From a virus, in the IMG/VR virus record IMGVR_UViG_3300022916_000911, positions 1 to 28,245 of that record: DNA of 28,245 nt. One strand, 5' to 3'. Every line of letters begins with the position of its first letter. Position 1 is the stretch's first letter. Made by a program: the position numbers and the translations under genes. A model generated the notes under the pieces. It made no database searches. It saw nothing but the letters and a program-made list of their open reading frames with translations, and was not told where the DNA came from. Shown here in pieces: positions 1 through 6,768 of this stretch.

Positions 1-3
1 TTT

Positions 4-288
4 ATGCAGTCATGGAAAGGTGTATCCATAAAAACTATTGTGTCAGAACCGGAATGGCAAAAATTGAGAAAATCCTTTCTTGGTACATGGAAAAAAGAAC
101 CGGAAGAAAATGTTAAAAAGTTAAGAAAATATCTTAAATCAAATGGTAATGATGATTTAGCATGGGTAAGGGTATACAATTATCTTACTGGATCGGCTTT
201 TAGAATAGGTGTTATATCCCATCCTACAATAACCAAACTGAGCAAAGAAGTGAAGGAATATATAAACACAATAAGGAATAAAAAGTAG
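4..288 (+). CDS. hypothetical phage protein (possibly 5'-truncated)
   Basis: A 94-residue, lysine-rich, probably helical protein without a signal peptide or membrane segment. I do not recognise the family. The reading frame is still open at the window edge (the codon before the ATG is TTT), so the true start may lie upstream. The stop TAG at 286-288 abuts the ATG of the replication initiator at 289, which suggests co-transcription and perhaps translational coupling with it. The short segment with an RVYNYL motif and the ISHP stretch near residues 55-75 are the most distinctive parts, but I cannot assign a function. Confidence 0.6.
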   Translation: MQSWKGVSIKTIVSEPEWQKLRKSFLGTWKKEPEENVKKLRKYLKSNGNDDLAWVRVYNYLTGSAFRIGVISHPTITKLSKEVKEYINTIRNKK

Positions 289-1938
289 ATGTTTACTCCA
301 GATATACCAGATTATTCTGAATTAGAATCCGAAAATTTATTGGATTATTTAGGCGAATATTGGCAAATGAGTAAGTATCTTACCGCTGCTTTTGGTACAA
401 CCTATGCCGTATGGATCACCTTTATGATTGATCATAGAAGGTTTTTGATAAGACATAACATGATAAAAAAAGGGGATTTGTTTTATTGTGACCAATCATT
501 GGTAGAGAAGTGGACCAAGCTACACCCAAACAGACAAACAAGAATTATAAAAAAGTTATCAGAATTAGGAATCATAGATGTGGAACGATGTGGAGTTCCA
601 CCAAGAAACTACTATAAAATAAATATAAAATTTTTGGTAAATTTAAGTACTTTCATTGTTGAAATCAATCATAAAATTCATGAAGAAACCGGAACACAAT
701 CACATATTTTTAAAACTTGTAATATAAACGAGCTATACGTACTAATATCCAGATCCTGTAAAACAATGGATCTGGATCTGTGTTCTGTGTCCAAATCCTG
801 TAAAACAATGGATTTAAAAACATTGTTTTACAGGTTATATATAAATAAGAATAGATCAGAAAAAGAATATAACCTTTCATCTAAAGATGAAAGGGAGACC
901 GAAAACGGTCTCAACAAACTTGAAGGTTCTTTGGACACTGCAAAACCGAAATTAAAAAAAAGGTCTAAGAAGATGCTTCTTATTCCAAAAATGAATATAC
1001 CCGAAGAGGAAGAGAAGAAACAGGAACCTAAACCCAAAACAAGAACTAATCCATTATCAGGAGCTATAAAGGAAATTGTTTATCATTGGAATAACTCACC
1101 TGGAGTTAGAAATCTTCAACTTGTAAAAAATGGTAGTAAACCTAGTAAAACTTATAACAAGGTTATAAAAGTAATTTTACCCAAACTTTTAAATGGTACC
1201 TGGACTATTAGTAAGATTAAAAAATCGATAACAACATATTCAAATATGTTAAATAATAATGTTGATTACTTACTAATGGCCGTTTTACCTGGACATAGAC
1301 CAAGTTTTGAAGAATTTTTATCCGGTTTTGGTAAAAACACGAAAAAAGCCATAAATGATAATAATGTTGTATCTTCAAATCTTATTTGGTTAAAGGAGTG
1401 CAAAAAACCTCAAAAGTATCTGGATCGTATGTATGGTAGAAAAATTAAATCAGATGAAAATCTCTATAAAGAATTCTTACATAGAATTATGCATCCGTAT
1501 GATGATACACCTGCTGGTATTTCCACTTACATTGATCCTACTGAATGGTCAGAACTTCAATTTGATGAAATGGAACAAATTTCAAAAAATGGAGTTTTAT
1601 CTATACATGAGGAGAATACCATTAGAAATGCCTCAAATCATTTGTTGGAATTTATGAAGGTTTATAAAATGGGTACAAAGGTTTGTCCGATTAAAAGAAT
1701 TCCAAATGATCCAAATATGATGGTTATGGTTTTATTTAGGGCCATATCCGAGTCTATTGGAAGATCCAGTAATTTTAAAATATCATTTAGTTGGTTGGGT
1801 TCAGTAAAAACTTATGAGGAAAGAATTCCAAAAATGTTAAAATTTAGGGATAATTTACCAAAAGAATTTGTACCTTATGAGATGCCATGGAAGGATTATA
1901 GAAAGGGTCATGGTAATGGAAATGGAAATGGGTCTTAA
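289..1938 (+). CDS. replication initiator / helicase-loader-like protein with N-terminal winged helix
   Basis: A 549-residue protein. Residues about 60-115 look like a winged helix-turn-helix: a helical segment with VEKWTKLHPNRQTRIIKKL, the GIIDVER turn, and the PPRNYYKIN wing seen in many phage and plasmid replication initiators. Residues about 150-250 are low-complexity, basic and repetitive (SCKTMDL occurs twice), and this DNA holds direct and inverted repeats and hairpins. The C-terminal half (about 255-540) is helical and tryptophan-rich and ends in a Gly-Asn tail. Its place directly before the helicase gene, plus repeats inside the gene, resembles the lambda O plan, where the initiator gene contains the origin. 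Initiator is inferred from the wHTH and context; it could instead be a helicase loader. The start codon follows the upstream stop directly; an AAGGA lies about 11 bases upstream. Confidence 0.6.
   Translation: MFTPDIPDYSELESENLLDYLGEYWQMSKYLTAAFGTTYAVWITFMIDHRRFLIRHNMIKKGDLFYCDQSLVEKWTKLHPNRQTRIIKKLSELGIIDVERCGVPPRNYYKINIKFLVNLSTFIVEINHKIHEETGTQSHIFKTCNINELYVLISRSCKTMDLDLCSVSKSCKTMDLKTLFYRLYINKNRSEKEYNLSSKDERETENGLNKLEGSLDTAKPKLKKRSKKMLLIPKMNIPEEEEKKQEPKPKTRTNPLSGAIKEIVYHWNNSPGVRNLQLVKNGSKPSKTYNKVIKVILPKLLNGTWTISKIKKSITTYSNMLNNNVDYLLMAVLPGHRPSFEEFLSGFGKNTKKAINDNNVVSSNLIWLKECKKPQKYLDRMYGRKIKSDENLYKEFLHRIMHPYDDTPAGISTYIDPTEWSELQFDEMEQISKNGVLSIHEENTIRNASNHLLEFMKVYKMGTKVCPIKRIPNDPNMMVMVLFRAISESIGRSSNFKISFSWLGSVKTYEERIPKMLKFRDNLPKEFVPYEMPWKDYRKGHGNGNGNGS
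747..912 (+). other. candidate replication origin: iteron-like repeats, four hairpins and an AT-rich stretch inside the initiator gene
   Basis: Visible elements: stem 747-756/768-777 (10 bp, 11-base loop); stem 797-810/821-834 (14 bp perfect, 10-base loop); stem 873-881/886-894 (9 bp, TAAA loop); stem 895-901/906-912 (7 bp, AAAA loop), which begins right where the previous one ends. A smaller 6-bp stem follows at 967-981. Between the second and third hairpins, 835-872 is almost all A/T (like a DNA-unwinding element). The loops and stems carry the repeated core CCTGTAAAACAATGG. Origins embedded in initiator genes with iterons next to AT-rich DNA are established for lambdoid phages. That this is the origin here is inference; an RNA-structure role is the alternative. 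Confidence 0.5.
748..813 (+). repeat. direct repeat pair (24 bp, one mismatch) with a nearby inverted half-copy
   Basis: Copies at 748-771 and 790-813 differ by one base and share the core CCTGTAAAACAATGG. They are offset by 42 bp, which is exactly 14 codons and also about four helical turns. The core's reverse complement CATTGTTTTACAGG occurs at 821-834. The repeat encodes a duplicated SCKTMDL segment in the initiator protein. Confidence 0.8.
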
Positions 1939-1946
1939 TATTGACT

Positions 1947-1964
1947 CATATATAGCTATATATG
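1947..1964. promoter_or_regulatory. 18-bp perfect palindrome in the initiator-helicase gap
   Basis: CATATATAGCTATATATG is a perfect 18-bp palindrome. It starts one base after a TTGACT, eight bases past the initiator stop codon. A second perfect palindrome, ATCCTTATAAGGAT, lies at 2007-2020. The 126-base gap (1939-2064) holds no gene. Operators or transcript-end structures are possible; no convincing -10 box is correctly spaced from TTGACT. Confidence 0.35.
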
Positions 1965-2064
1965 TACGTCATGTAAGCAGGGACGGTGAACCGGACCCAA
2001 ATCCATATCCTTATAAGGATTAGTATTATACCTCGTCTTAAAATCGGTATATAGGAGATTGTGT

Positions 2065-3354
2065 ATGTTGAAGTTGAAACGTCGTAGAATTGAAGCCTTA
2101 CAGGAAAAGAAGTTAATGATAAATCTTATTACCTCTACTAGATTTGCAAAGAATATTTTACCTATTGTATCTACCCGTTTTTTGAAATCAGAAAATTCTA
2201 AACTGGCTTTAAGTTGGATCAAATCTTATTACGATAAGTATAAGGAAGCACCAAAGGGTAATTTAATTGCTTTATTTAATGAGGCGACCATAGATGAGAA
2301 TGATTCTAAGTCGGCAGTTGTTTCCGATTACCTTACTTCTTTATCAGAGGAGTATGAAGATTATGATATAAATATTTTGTATGAAATTGATGAGGCAAAG
2401 AAGTATATACAGCAAAGAAGTGTCGAAACTACTTTAGAGGATGCAAAGATTTTGCTTGATAAGAATCAAGTAGAGAAGTCGGAAAATCTTCTAAAAGCAT
2501 TTTCAATGAGGTTAGAGTCATTTGGGGATATTATGATGAATATATCCCATACGGCTATTAAGTCTTCTGATTTTCTTAATAAAGAAATAGAACAACCAAC
2601 TTCAATAATTGATCCTTGGCTAACAGATGGTAACATATCCATGATTTATGCACCAAGGGGTATTGGTAAAACTTGGTTGTCTTTATCAATTGCGGTTATG
2701 GTTTCTAGAAAAAGGGCTACCGGTAAAAGATTTGGACCATGGGAAGTAATGAATGAATCCGGAGTTTTATATGTTGATGGTGAGATGGGCGATTATGAAA
2801 TGCAAAAAAGATTAAAGATATTGAAAAAGTTATATGGTGAGGAGTCGGATGAAAATCCATTGACTTTATTAACATCTGCAAGGTATGCCGCGGAACATGG
2901 GGCACAAATGAATATTTCTTTAGAGGAATATAGAAATGCCCTTTATCAATATTTGTTTGAAAATTCTCATTATAATTTGGTTATTTTAGATAATATTTCA
3001 TCTTTAACCCCAGGACTTTCGGAAAATAGTAAAGAGGATTGGGATCCAATAAATCAGTGGTTGATATCATTAAGACATTTAGGTGTATCCGTAATTTTGA
3101 TTCACCATTCTGGTAAAGGAAATGTTCAAAGGGGTACATCTGGAAGGGAAGATGCCTTGGATTGTATTTTAACTTTGAGAAGATCCACCGTTCAGGTTGG
3201 TAATCAAGGTGCAAGGTTTACAGTTGTTTTTGAAAAGTCAAGGAATATACCACCTGGACCCGGAATTCAATCTTTTGATATGGAGTTGATGGAGGATGGT
3301 AGAGGTGGAGTTGAGTGGGTTAGATTATTTAATGAGGATGATGACGATGAATAA
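2065..3354 (+). CDS. replicative DNA helicase, DnaB/RepA-type RecA-fold ATPase
   Basis: A 429-residue protein. The first roughly 150 residues are helical and look like a DnaB-type N-terminal domain (an EKKLMINLIT stretch, then FAKNILP and a helix-rich block). The ATPase domain has Walker A APRGIGKT at residues 196-203, a DGEM motif near 240, a Walker B-like LVILDNIS near 310, and an IHHSGKG sensor-like segment followed by RGTSGRED, typical of the RepA/DnaB-like AAA_25 group. It would unwind DNA at the phage fork. ATG 2065 is chosen because AGGAG lies 7 bases upstream; the TTG at 2059 is too close to that site. It follows the initiator, the usual initiator-helicase pairing. Confidence 0.85.
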   Translation: MLKLKRRRIEALQEKKLMINLITSTRFAKNILPIVSTRFLKSENSKLALSWIKSYYDKYKEAPKGNLIALFNEATIDENDSKSAVVSDYLTSLSEEYEDYDINILYEIDEAKKYIQQRSVETTLEDAKILLDKNQVEKSENLLKAFSMRLESFGDIMMNISHTAIKSSDFLNKEIEQPTSIIDPWLTDGNISMIYAPRGIGKTWLSLSIAVMVSRKRATGKRFGPWEVMNESGVLYVDGEMGDYEMQKRLKILKKLYGEESDENPLTLLTSARYAAEHGAQMNISLEEYRNALYQYLFENSHYNLVILDNISSLTPGLSENSKEDWDPINQWLISLRHLGVSVILIHHSGKGNVQRGTSGREDALDCILTLRRSTVQVGNQGARFTVVFEKSRNIPPGPGIQSFDMELMEDGRGGVEWVRLFNEDDDDE

Positions 3355-3358
3355 AAGT

Positions 3359-3397
3359 GGTGTAAAAAATATCGGTTTGGTATATAATGGATTAACA
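3359..3397 (+). promoter_or_regulatory. phage promoter-like element P1 upstream of queD
   Basis: GTGTAAAAAATATC (3360-3373) is followed after nine bases by TATAAT (3383-3388), then GGA and TTAACAG. The same arrangement recurs with identical spacing at 4470-4511. If TATAAT is the -10 box, the -35 position is GTGTAA with a 17-base spacer, which departs from the TTGACA consensus. It drives queD, whose AAAGGAGG Shine-Dalgarno starts at 3401. Confidence 0.7.
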
Positions 3398-3418
3398 GAC
3401 AAAGGAGGAGGATTTTAA

Positions 3419-3787
3419 ATGTTATCAGTTACGAAGAAATTTGATTTTTGTTATGGTCATTGTTTGCCAGGTCATAAAGGAAAATGTAAAAACACTCATG
3501 GCCATAATTCTACGCTGGAGGTAGAATTGGTTTCTACAGAAACAACAGACAAAATGAATATTTACGATGGAATGATTATTGACTTTGGTGATTTGAAAAA
3601 TTTAGTTAAGGAGACGATTATCGATAGATTGGATCATCAGTACCTAAATGAAATTTTAGAAGTGAATCCAACAGCTGAGAATTTGGTTAAATGGACTGTT
3701 AGGGAACTTCAGAATGTGTTTGGTAAAAGTTTAGTGAGGGTTAGGATTTATGAGACACCAGATTCTTATGCAGAATGGAGATTATAA
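3419..3787 (+). CDS. queD: 6-carboxy-5,6,7,8-tetrahydropterin synthase QueD
   Basis: QueD converts dihydroneopterin triphosphate (the FolE product) to 6-carboxytetrahydropterin, the second step of preQ0 synthesis. The 122-residue length fits the family. Zinc ligands His14, His27 and His29 (FCYGH and THGHN) and the catalytic Cys23 in GKCKNTHGHN are visible. The LDHQYLNE segment, the PTAENL motif and the C-terminal ETPDSYAEW substrate-binding segment are also present. It has a strong AAAGGAGGAGG ribosome site and its own promoter-like element. The stop TAA (3785-3787) touches the queE ATG, so queD and queE are likely coupled. Confidence 0.95.
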   Translation: MLSVTKKFDFCYGHCLPGHKGKCKNTHGHNSTLEVELVSTETTDKMNIYDGMIIDFGDLKNLVKETIIDRLDHQYLNEILEVNPTAENLVKWTVRELQNVFGKSLVRVRIYETPDSYAEWRL

Positions 3788-4447
3788 ATGAATAAGTTGA
3801 ATATTTACTCTATATTTCCGAGTGTAGAAGGTGAAGTAAGTTTATATGGACAGGGCAGACTTACTACATTCATCAGATTTGCCGAATGTAATCTTACACC
3901 CCCTTGTAAATATTGCGACACCACTTATGCCTTGAAGAAATCCTCTGGTACTGAAATGACCGTACAACAGGTTTTTGATAAAGTTAAAGAGATTGGGATA
4001 CCAAAGGTAACTATAACAGGTGGTGAGCCTTTGTTACAATCAGAAGGGTTTTATGAGTTGACTAAGAAGTTGTATTGGGAAAATTATAGAGTGTCTGTTG
4101 AGACAAACGGTACTCTTCCCTGTGTAGGTTATGGAGTTGGTTCATGGATTGTGGATTATAAGTTGCCTAGTTCTGGTTGTATGGATAAAATGAATTTGGC
4201 TGCTTTTGAAAATCTTAGAGGTACGGATTATGTTAAGTTTGTTATTGAAGATGAAACTGATTTTTTAGAGGCTTTGAATTTTAAAGAATGGTTACAAATA
4301 AGAAATAATGTGCATTTTGCTTTTTCTCCTAGTCATGGAAATTTGAGTCCTGATGAGTTAATATCTTGGTTAATGAAAGAGAAGGTATATGATGCTATTT
4401 TAAATGTTCAGCTTCATAAAGTATTGAATTTAAAGGAAGAAAAATAA
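3788..4447 (+). CDS. queE: 7-carboxy-7-deazaguanine synthase QueE (radical SAM)
   Basis: QueE is a radical-SAM enzyme that contracts 6-carboxytetrahydropterin to 7-carboxy-7-deazaguanine. The 219 residues start with the family hallmark IFPSVEGEVSLYGQGR. The FeS-cluster cysteines are Cys34, Cys40 and Cys43 (CNLTPPCKYC), which is CX5CX2C rather than the canonical CX3CX2C. The SAM-binding GGEPLL motif is near residue 78 and VETNG near 106. The VDYKLPSSG stretch and the FSPSHG segment match QueE proteins. Other spacings of the cluster motif are known in the QueE family, so the enzyme is probably active. The gene begins directly after queD. Confidence 0.93.
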   Translation: MNKLNIYSIFPSVEGEVSLYGQGRLTTFIRFAECNLTPPCKYCDTTYALKKSSGTEMTVQQVFDKVKEIGIPKVTITGGEPLLQSEGFYELTKKLYWENYRVSVETNGTLPCVGYGVGSWIVDYKLPSSGCMDKMNLAAFENLRGTDYVKFVIEDETDFLEALNFKEWLQIRNNVHFAFSPSHGNLSPDELISWLMKEKVYDAILNVQLHKVLNLKEEK

Positions 4448-4469
4448 AAAACAAAAAATATGAAAAAAA

Positions 4470-4511
4470 GGTGTAAAAAATATCACTTCAGCATATAATG
4501 GAGTTAACAGG
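4470..4511 (+). promoter_or_regulatory. phage promoter-like element P2
   Basis: GTGTAAAAAATATC (4471-4484), nine bases, TATAAT (4494-4499), then GGAG and TTAACAGG. It matches P1 at 3359 in sequence and spacing although the nine-base spacer differs, which indicates conserved function. It lies in the 109-base gap between queE and the wHTH gene, about 57 bases ahead of its ATG. Confidence 0.7.
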
Positions 4512-4556
4512 TCAAGGTTAAGTTTTTATTTTTAAACAATTTAAAGGAGGAGTAAA

Positions 4557-5138
4557 ATGGGAATTTCCAAATTGAAAGTGGATATGGATGAGCTTGGTAA
4601 GATGAGTAGTCTTTTGAACGATGCGGGTATTGTCAAGAATAAGATTAAGATTGACAAGAAGATGAAGAAGGTGGATGCAATTGAAAGTTTTATGAAGGCA
4701 GTTGAGTCAATTCCAGAAAAGGTTGAAAATGATATTCCTGCTGAGGTAACAATTTTTTATAATGCATTGGTGGATCAATTGGAGGCACAAGTGGCGGAGA
4801 CTAAAAAGGATAAACCGGAAAAGGTAGATAAACCGAAAGAGACTAAAAAGGATAAACCGGAAAAGGTAGATAAACCGAAAGAGAAAAAAGAGAAGGTTGT
4901 AAAGGAAAAAGTAGGTGAGGATGAATTTGGGTATCGACTTAATACTAAATCCCACTTTTTTGTTGAGGAGCTTAAAAAGGGACCTATTGCAATGAAGGAT
5001 ATAAAGGAATGTCCCTGGAATGATAACAAGGCCACTTATTTTGGCACCTTCAGCGCTTTGAAAAAGGTTGGGGCAGTTTCTAAGGATGAAGATGGCAAAA
5101 TGGTTTTTAATTCCAAATGGGATGAAAAGGAGAAATAG
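4557..5138 (+). CDS. lysine-rich protein with internal repeat and C-terminal winged-helix-like domain
   Basis: A 193-residue protein of unknown function. Residues 1-75 are helical with many lysines. Residues 80-122 are highly charged and include a 14-residue unit (ETKKDKPEKVDKPK) repeated twice in tandem, encoded by an exact 42-bp duplication at 4797-4880. Residues about 128-185 (FVEELKKGPIAMKDI...SALKKVGAVSKDEDGKMVF) have the pattern of a winged helix. Together this suggests a DNA-binding or nucleoid-associated protein with a basic linker; that is inference. The gene has its own promoter-like element P2 and a strong AAAGGAGG site, implying high expression, and it separates queE from queC. 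Confidence 0.6.
   Translation: MGISKLKVDMDELGKMSSLLNDAGIVKNKIKIDKKMKKVDAIESFMKAVESIPEKVENDIPAEVTIFYNALVDQLEAQVAETKKDKPEKVDKPKETKKDKPEKVDKPKEKKEKVVKEKVGEDEFGYRLNTKSHFFVEELKKGPIAMKDIKECPWNDNKATYFGTFSALKKVGAVSKDEDGKMVFNSKWDEKEK
4797..4880 (+). repeat. two perfect 42-bp tandem repeats within a CDS
   Basis: Units at 4797-4838 and 4839-4880 are identical and continue into GAGAAAAAAG. They encode a 14-residue Lys/Glu/Pro linker unit twice. Perfect identity at the DNA level points to recent duplication or slippage. Confidence 0.9.
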
Positions 5139-5139
5139 C

Positions 5140-6768
5140 ATGAGTTCAGTTTTGGTGTTGTTGTCTGGTGGACAAGACTCGGCCACATGTTTGGCCATGG
5201 CCGAGTCTAAGTATGATGAAATTCATACAATATCTTTCGATTATGGTCAACGTCATTTGGTAGAATTGGAGTGTTCAAAGTGGTTGTCAGAGGCGGTTGG
5301 GGCAAAAAGCCATACGGAATTGAAGGTTTCCTCTATACGGCAGCTTGGTGGATCCGCTTTAATAGAAGATGGAAATATTTCTGGTGATCATGTGGTTAAT
5401 AAGGATTTGCCGGCATCTTTTGTACCAGGAAGAAATTATCTTTTTCTTGGATTGGCGGCGGCAAAGTCCTATCAATTAGGTGTAAAGGATATGATTACTG
5501 GTGTTTGCCAAACTGATTTCTGTGTTAGTGGAGATACCCTCATTGATTGTCCTCGTAATCTGGAACTTTATCCTGATGGAATTCCTATTCGAGAATTAGT
5601 TGATAAGGAGTTCATGGTTTGGTCGTGGGATATTGAAAAACAACAAACCGTTTTAAAACCAGCTTTTAATGTTAGAAAAACTTTGGAAAATACACCAATT
5701 TTTGAAGTAAAATATGAATGGGGGGTTGGAAGAAATAAAAGCATTAGAACAATTAAGGCAACAGAAAACCATCGTTTTCTTTTGAGAAGTGGGGAATATG
5801 TAAAACTTAAAGATTTAAAATTGGGTGATTCCTTACAACCTTTTCATACTGCATTTGATAGTAATTATCGGTTGGTAACTGATAGACCTGGTCATGTTTA
5901 TTATGAACATAAAATGATTGTGGTACAACAGGAAAATGTTAAAATGGAATCTACCTTTGATTGGGTTGCACATCACAAAGATAAAAATCCATTGAACAAT
6001 AATTGTGATAATTTGGTTGCCATGGATCATTCCAATCATATGGCAATGCATGCTAAGGAAAAATGGGCCTCCGGAATGATGGATGAGAATAATTTATTTA
6101 TAAATGATAATCCAATGGGTCATAAGGTTTTTAGGAAAAAAGTTTCTAAAAAGAAAAAAGAATGGTGGGATAACATAACCCCTGAAAAAAGGGAAGAATT
6201 TAAGGATCGGGCGAGGGAAAATACTTTAAAACAAATGAAGGAATTAGAATATATAAATCCCTCACAATTGCCTGGGGTTAAATTCAAACAAAGATATATG
6301 GCTTATAAAAGATATGGTAACGAGGATGGAATGGAAAGTGTTCGAATAGAGGCCGAAAGGAATGGTTTTAGTTTAAATCATAAGGTAGTTTCCATAAAAG
6401 CCGTTGGTAATGAGGACGCTTTTGATATAGAAGTTAAGGATACACATAATTTTGCTGCAAATGGAATTTTTATTCATAATTCAGGATATCCGGATTGCCG
6501 GGATACTTCAATAAAGGCAGTTCAGGCGGCTCTTAATTTATGTTTGGATTATGATATTATAATTCATACCCCACTTATGTGGATGACCAAGGCAGGGACA
6601 GTTTTAAAGATGGACTCACTTGGTAAATTGGATTGGTATAAAAATACTGTAACTTGTTATGAAGGAAAGAGACCACCTTGTGGTAAATGTCCCTCTTGTT
6701 TGCTTAGGGCAAAGGGTTTTGAAGAGGCCGGTTTTAAAGATCCTGCAGTGGAGGCATTTAATGGATGA
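5140..6768 (+). CDS. queC: 7-cyano-7-deazaguanine synthase QueC precursor, interrupted by an intein
   Basis: QueC uses ATP and ammonia to turn 7-carboxy-7-deazaguanine into preQ0 (7-cyano-7-deazaguanine). The 542-residue precursor contains a 320-residue intein, leaving a mature protein of about 222 residues, the normal QueC size. The N-extein has the PP-loop SGGQDS at residues 9-14, FDYGQRH and PGRN; it stops at GVCQTDF. The C-extein resumes with SGYPDCRD, and contains the TPLMW segment and the zinc-type CYEGKRPPCGKCPSC. Joined, the extein reads DFSGYPDCR, the conserved QueC motif. ATG 5140 is chosen over upstream starts because AAGGAG lies 7 bases before it; the preceding gene's stop ends at 5138. 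The stop overlaps folE by 8 bases. Confidence 0.95.
   Translation: MSSVLVLLSGGQDSATCLAMAESKYDEIHTISFDYGQRHLVELECSKWLSEAVGAKSHTELKVSSIRQLGGSALIEDGNISGDHVVNKDLPASFVPGRNYLFLGLAAAKSYQLGVKDMITGVCQTDFCVSGDTLIDCPRNLELYPDGIPIRELVDKEFMVWSWDIEKQQTVLKPAFNVRKTLENTPIFEVKYEWGVGRNKSIRTIKATENHRFLLRSGEYVKLKDLKLGDSLQPFHTAFDSNYRLVTDRPGHVYYEHKMIVVQQENVKMESTFDWVAHHKDKNPLNNNCDNLVAMDHSNHMAMHAKEKWASGMMDENNLFINDNPMGHKVFRKKVSKKKKEWWDNITPEKREEFKDRARENTLKQMKELEYINPSQLPGVKFKQRYMAYKRYGNEDGMESVRIEAERNGFSLNHKVVSIKAVGNEDAFDIEVKDTHNFAANGIFIHNSGYPDCRDTSIKAVQAALNLCLDYDIIIHTPLMWMTKAGTVLKMDSLGKLDWYKNTVTCYEGKRPPCGKCPSCLLRAKGFEEAGFKDPAVEAFNG
5521..6480 (+). mobile_element. in-frame intein with HNH homing endonuclease domain in queC
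   Basis: The 320-residue element starts with Cys1 (CVSGDTLIDC, block A) and ends with NGIFIHN, followed by Ser+1 of the extein, all expected for class 1 protein splicing. Block B-like KATENHRFLL carries the TXXH-type His. Block F-like DIEVKDTHNF sits 12 residues before the C-terminal Asn. Between them is an HNH nuclease core: His-His at intein residues 151-152 (HHKDKNPLNNN) with downstream NL and HMAMH. A lysine-rich segment follows. The DNA is continuous in frame with queC, so this is an intein, not an intron. It sits in the most conserved active-site motif, as homing elements usually do. Confidence 0.93.

Noticed and set aside
1433-1657. Second + strand open frame inside the initiator gene (also 15507-15791, 17134-17358)
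   Set aside because: Lies wholly within a better-supported gene, has no ribosome site and no recognisable motif.
1941-1970. Sigma70 promoter with TTGACT as -35
   Set aside because: At 16-18 bases downstream the sequence is around GTACGT, not a -10 box.
1975-2005. tRNA-like T-arm (GGTGAACCGGACCC)
   Set aside because: No acceptor stem or anticodon arm can be built around it, and the stems are only 3-4 bp.
4797-4880. CRISPR-like repeat array
   Set aside because: Only two units, directly abutting with no spacer, in frame within a coding sequence.
4707-5198. Long open frames on the minus strand (also 4775-5035, 15513-15858, 13679-14059, 11297-11575 and others)
   Set aside because: They mirror real + strand genes; several arise from purine-rich Lys/Glu codons that read as Phe/Leu/Ser-rich nonsense on the other strand, and none has a convincing start site or recognisable domain.
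5521-6480. A group I intron with HNH gene in queC
   Set aside because: The insertion is continuous in frame with the host gene and has splicing residues at both ends (Cys1 and His-Asn-Ser), which indicates an intein.
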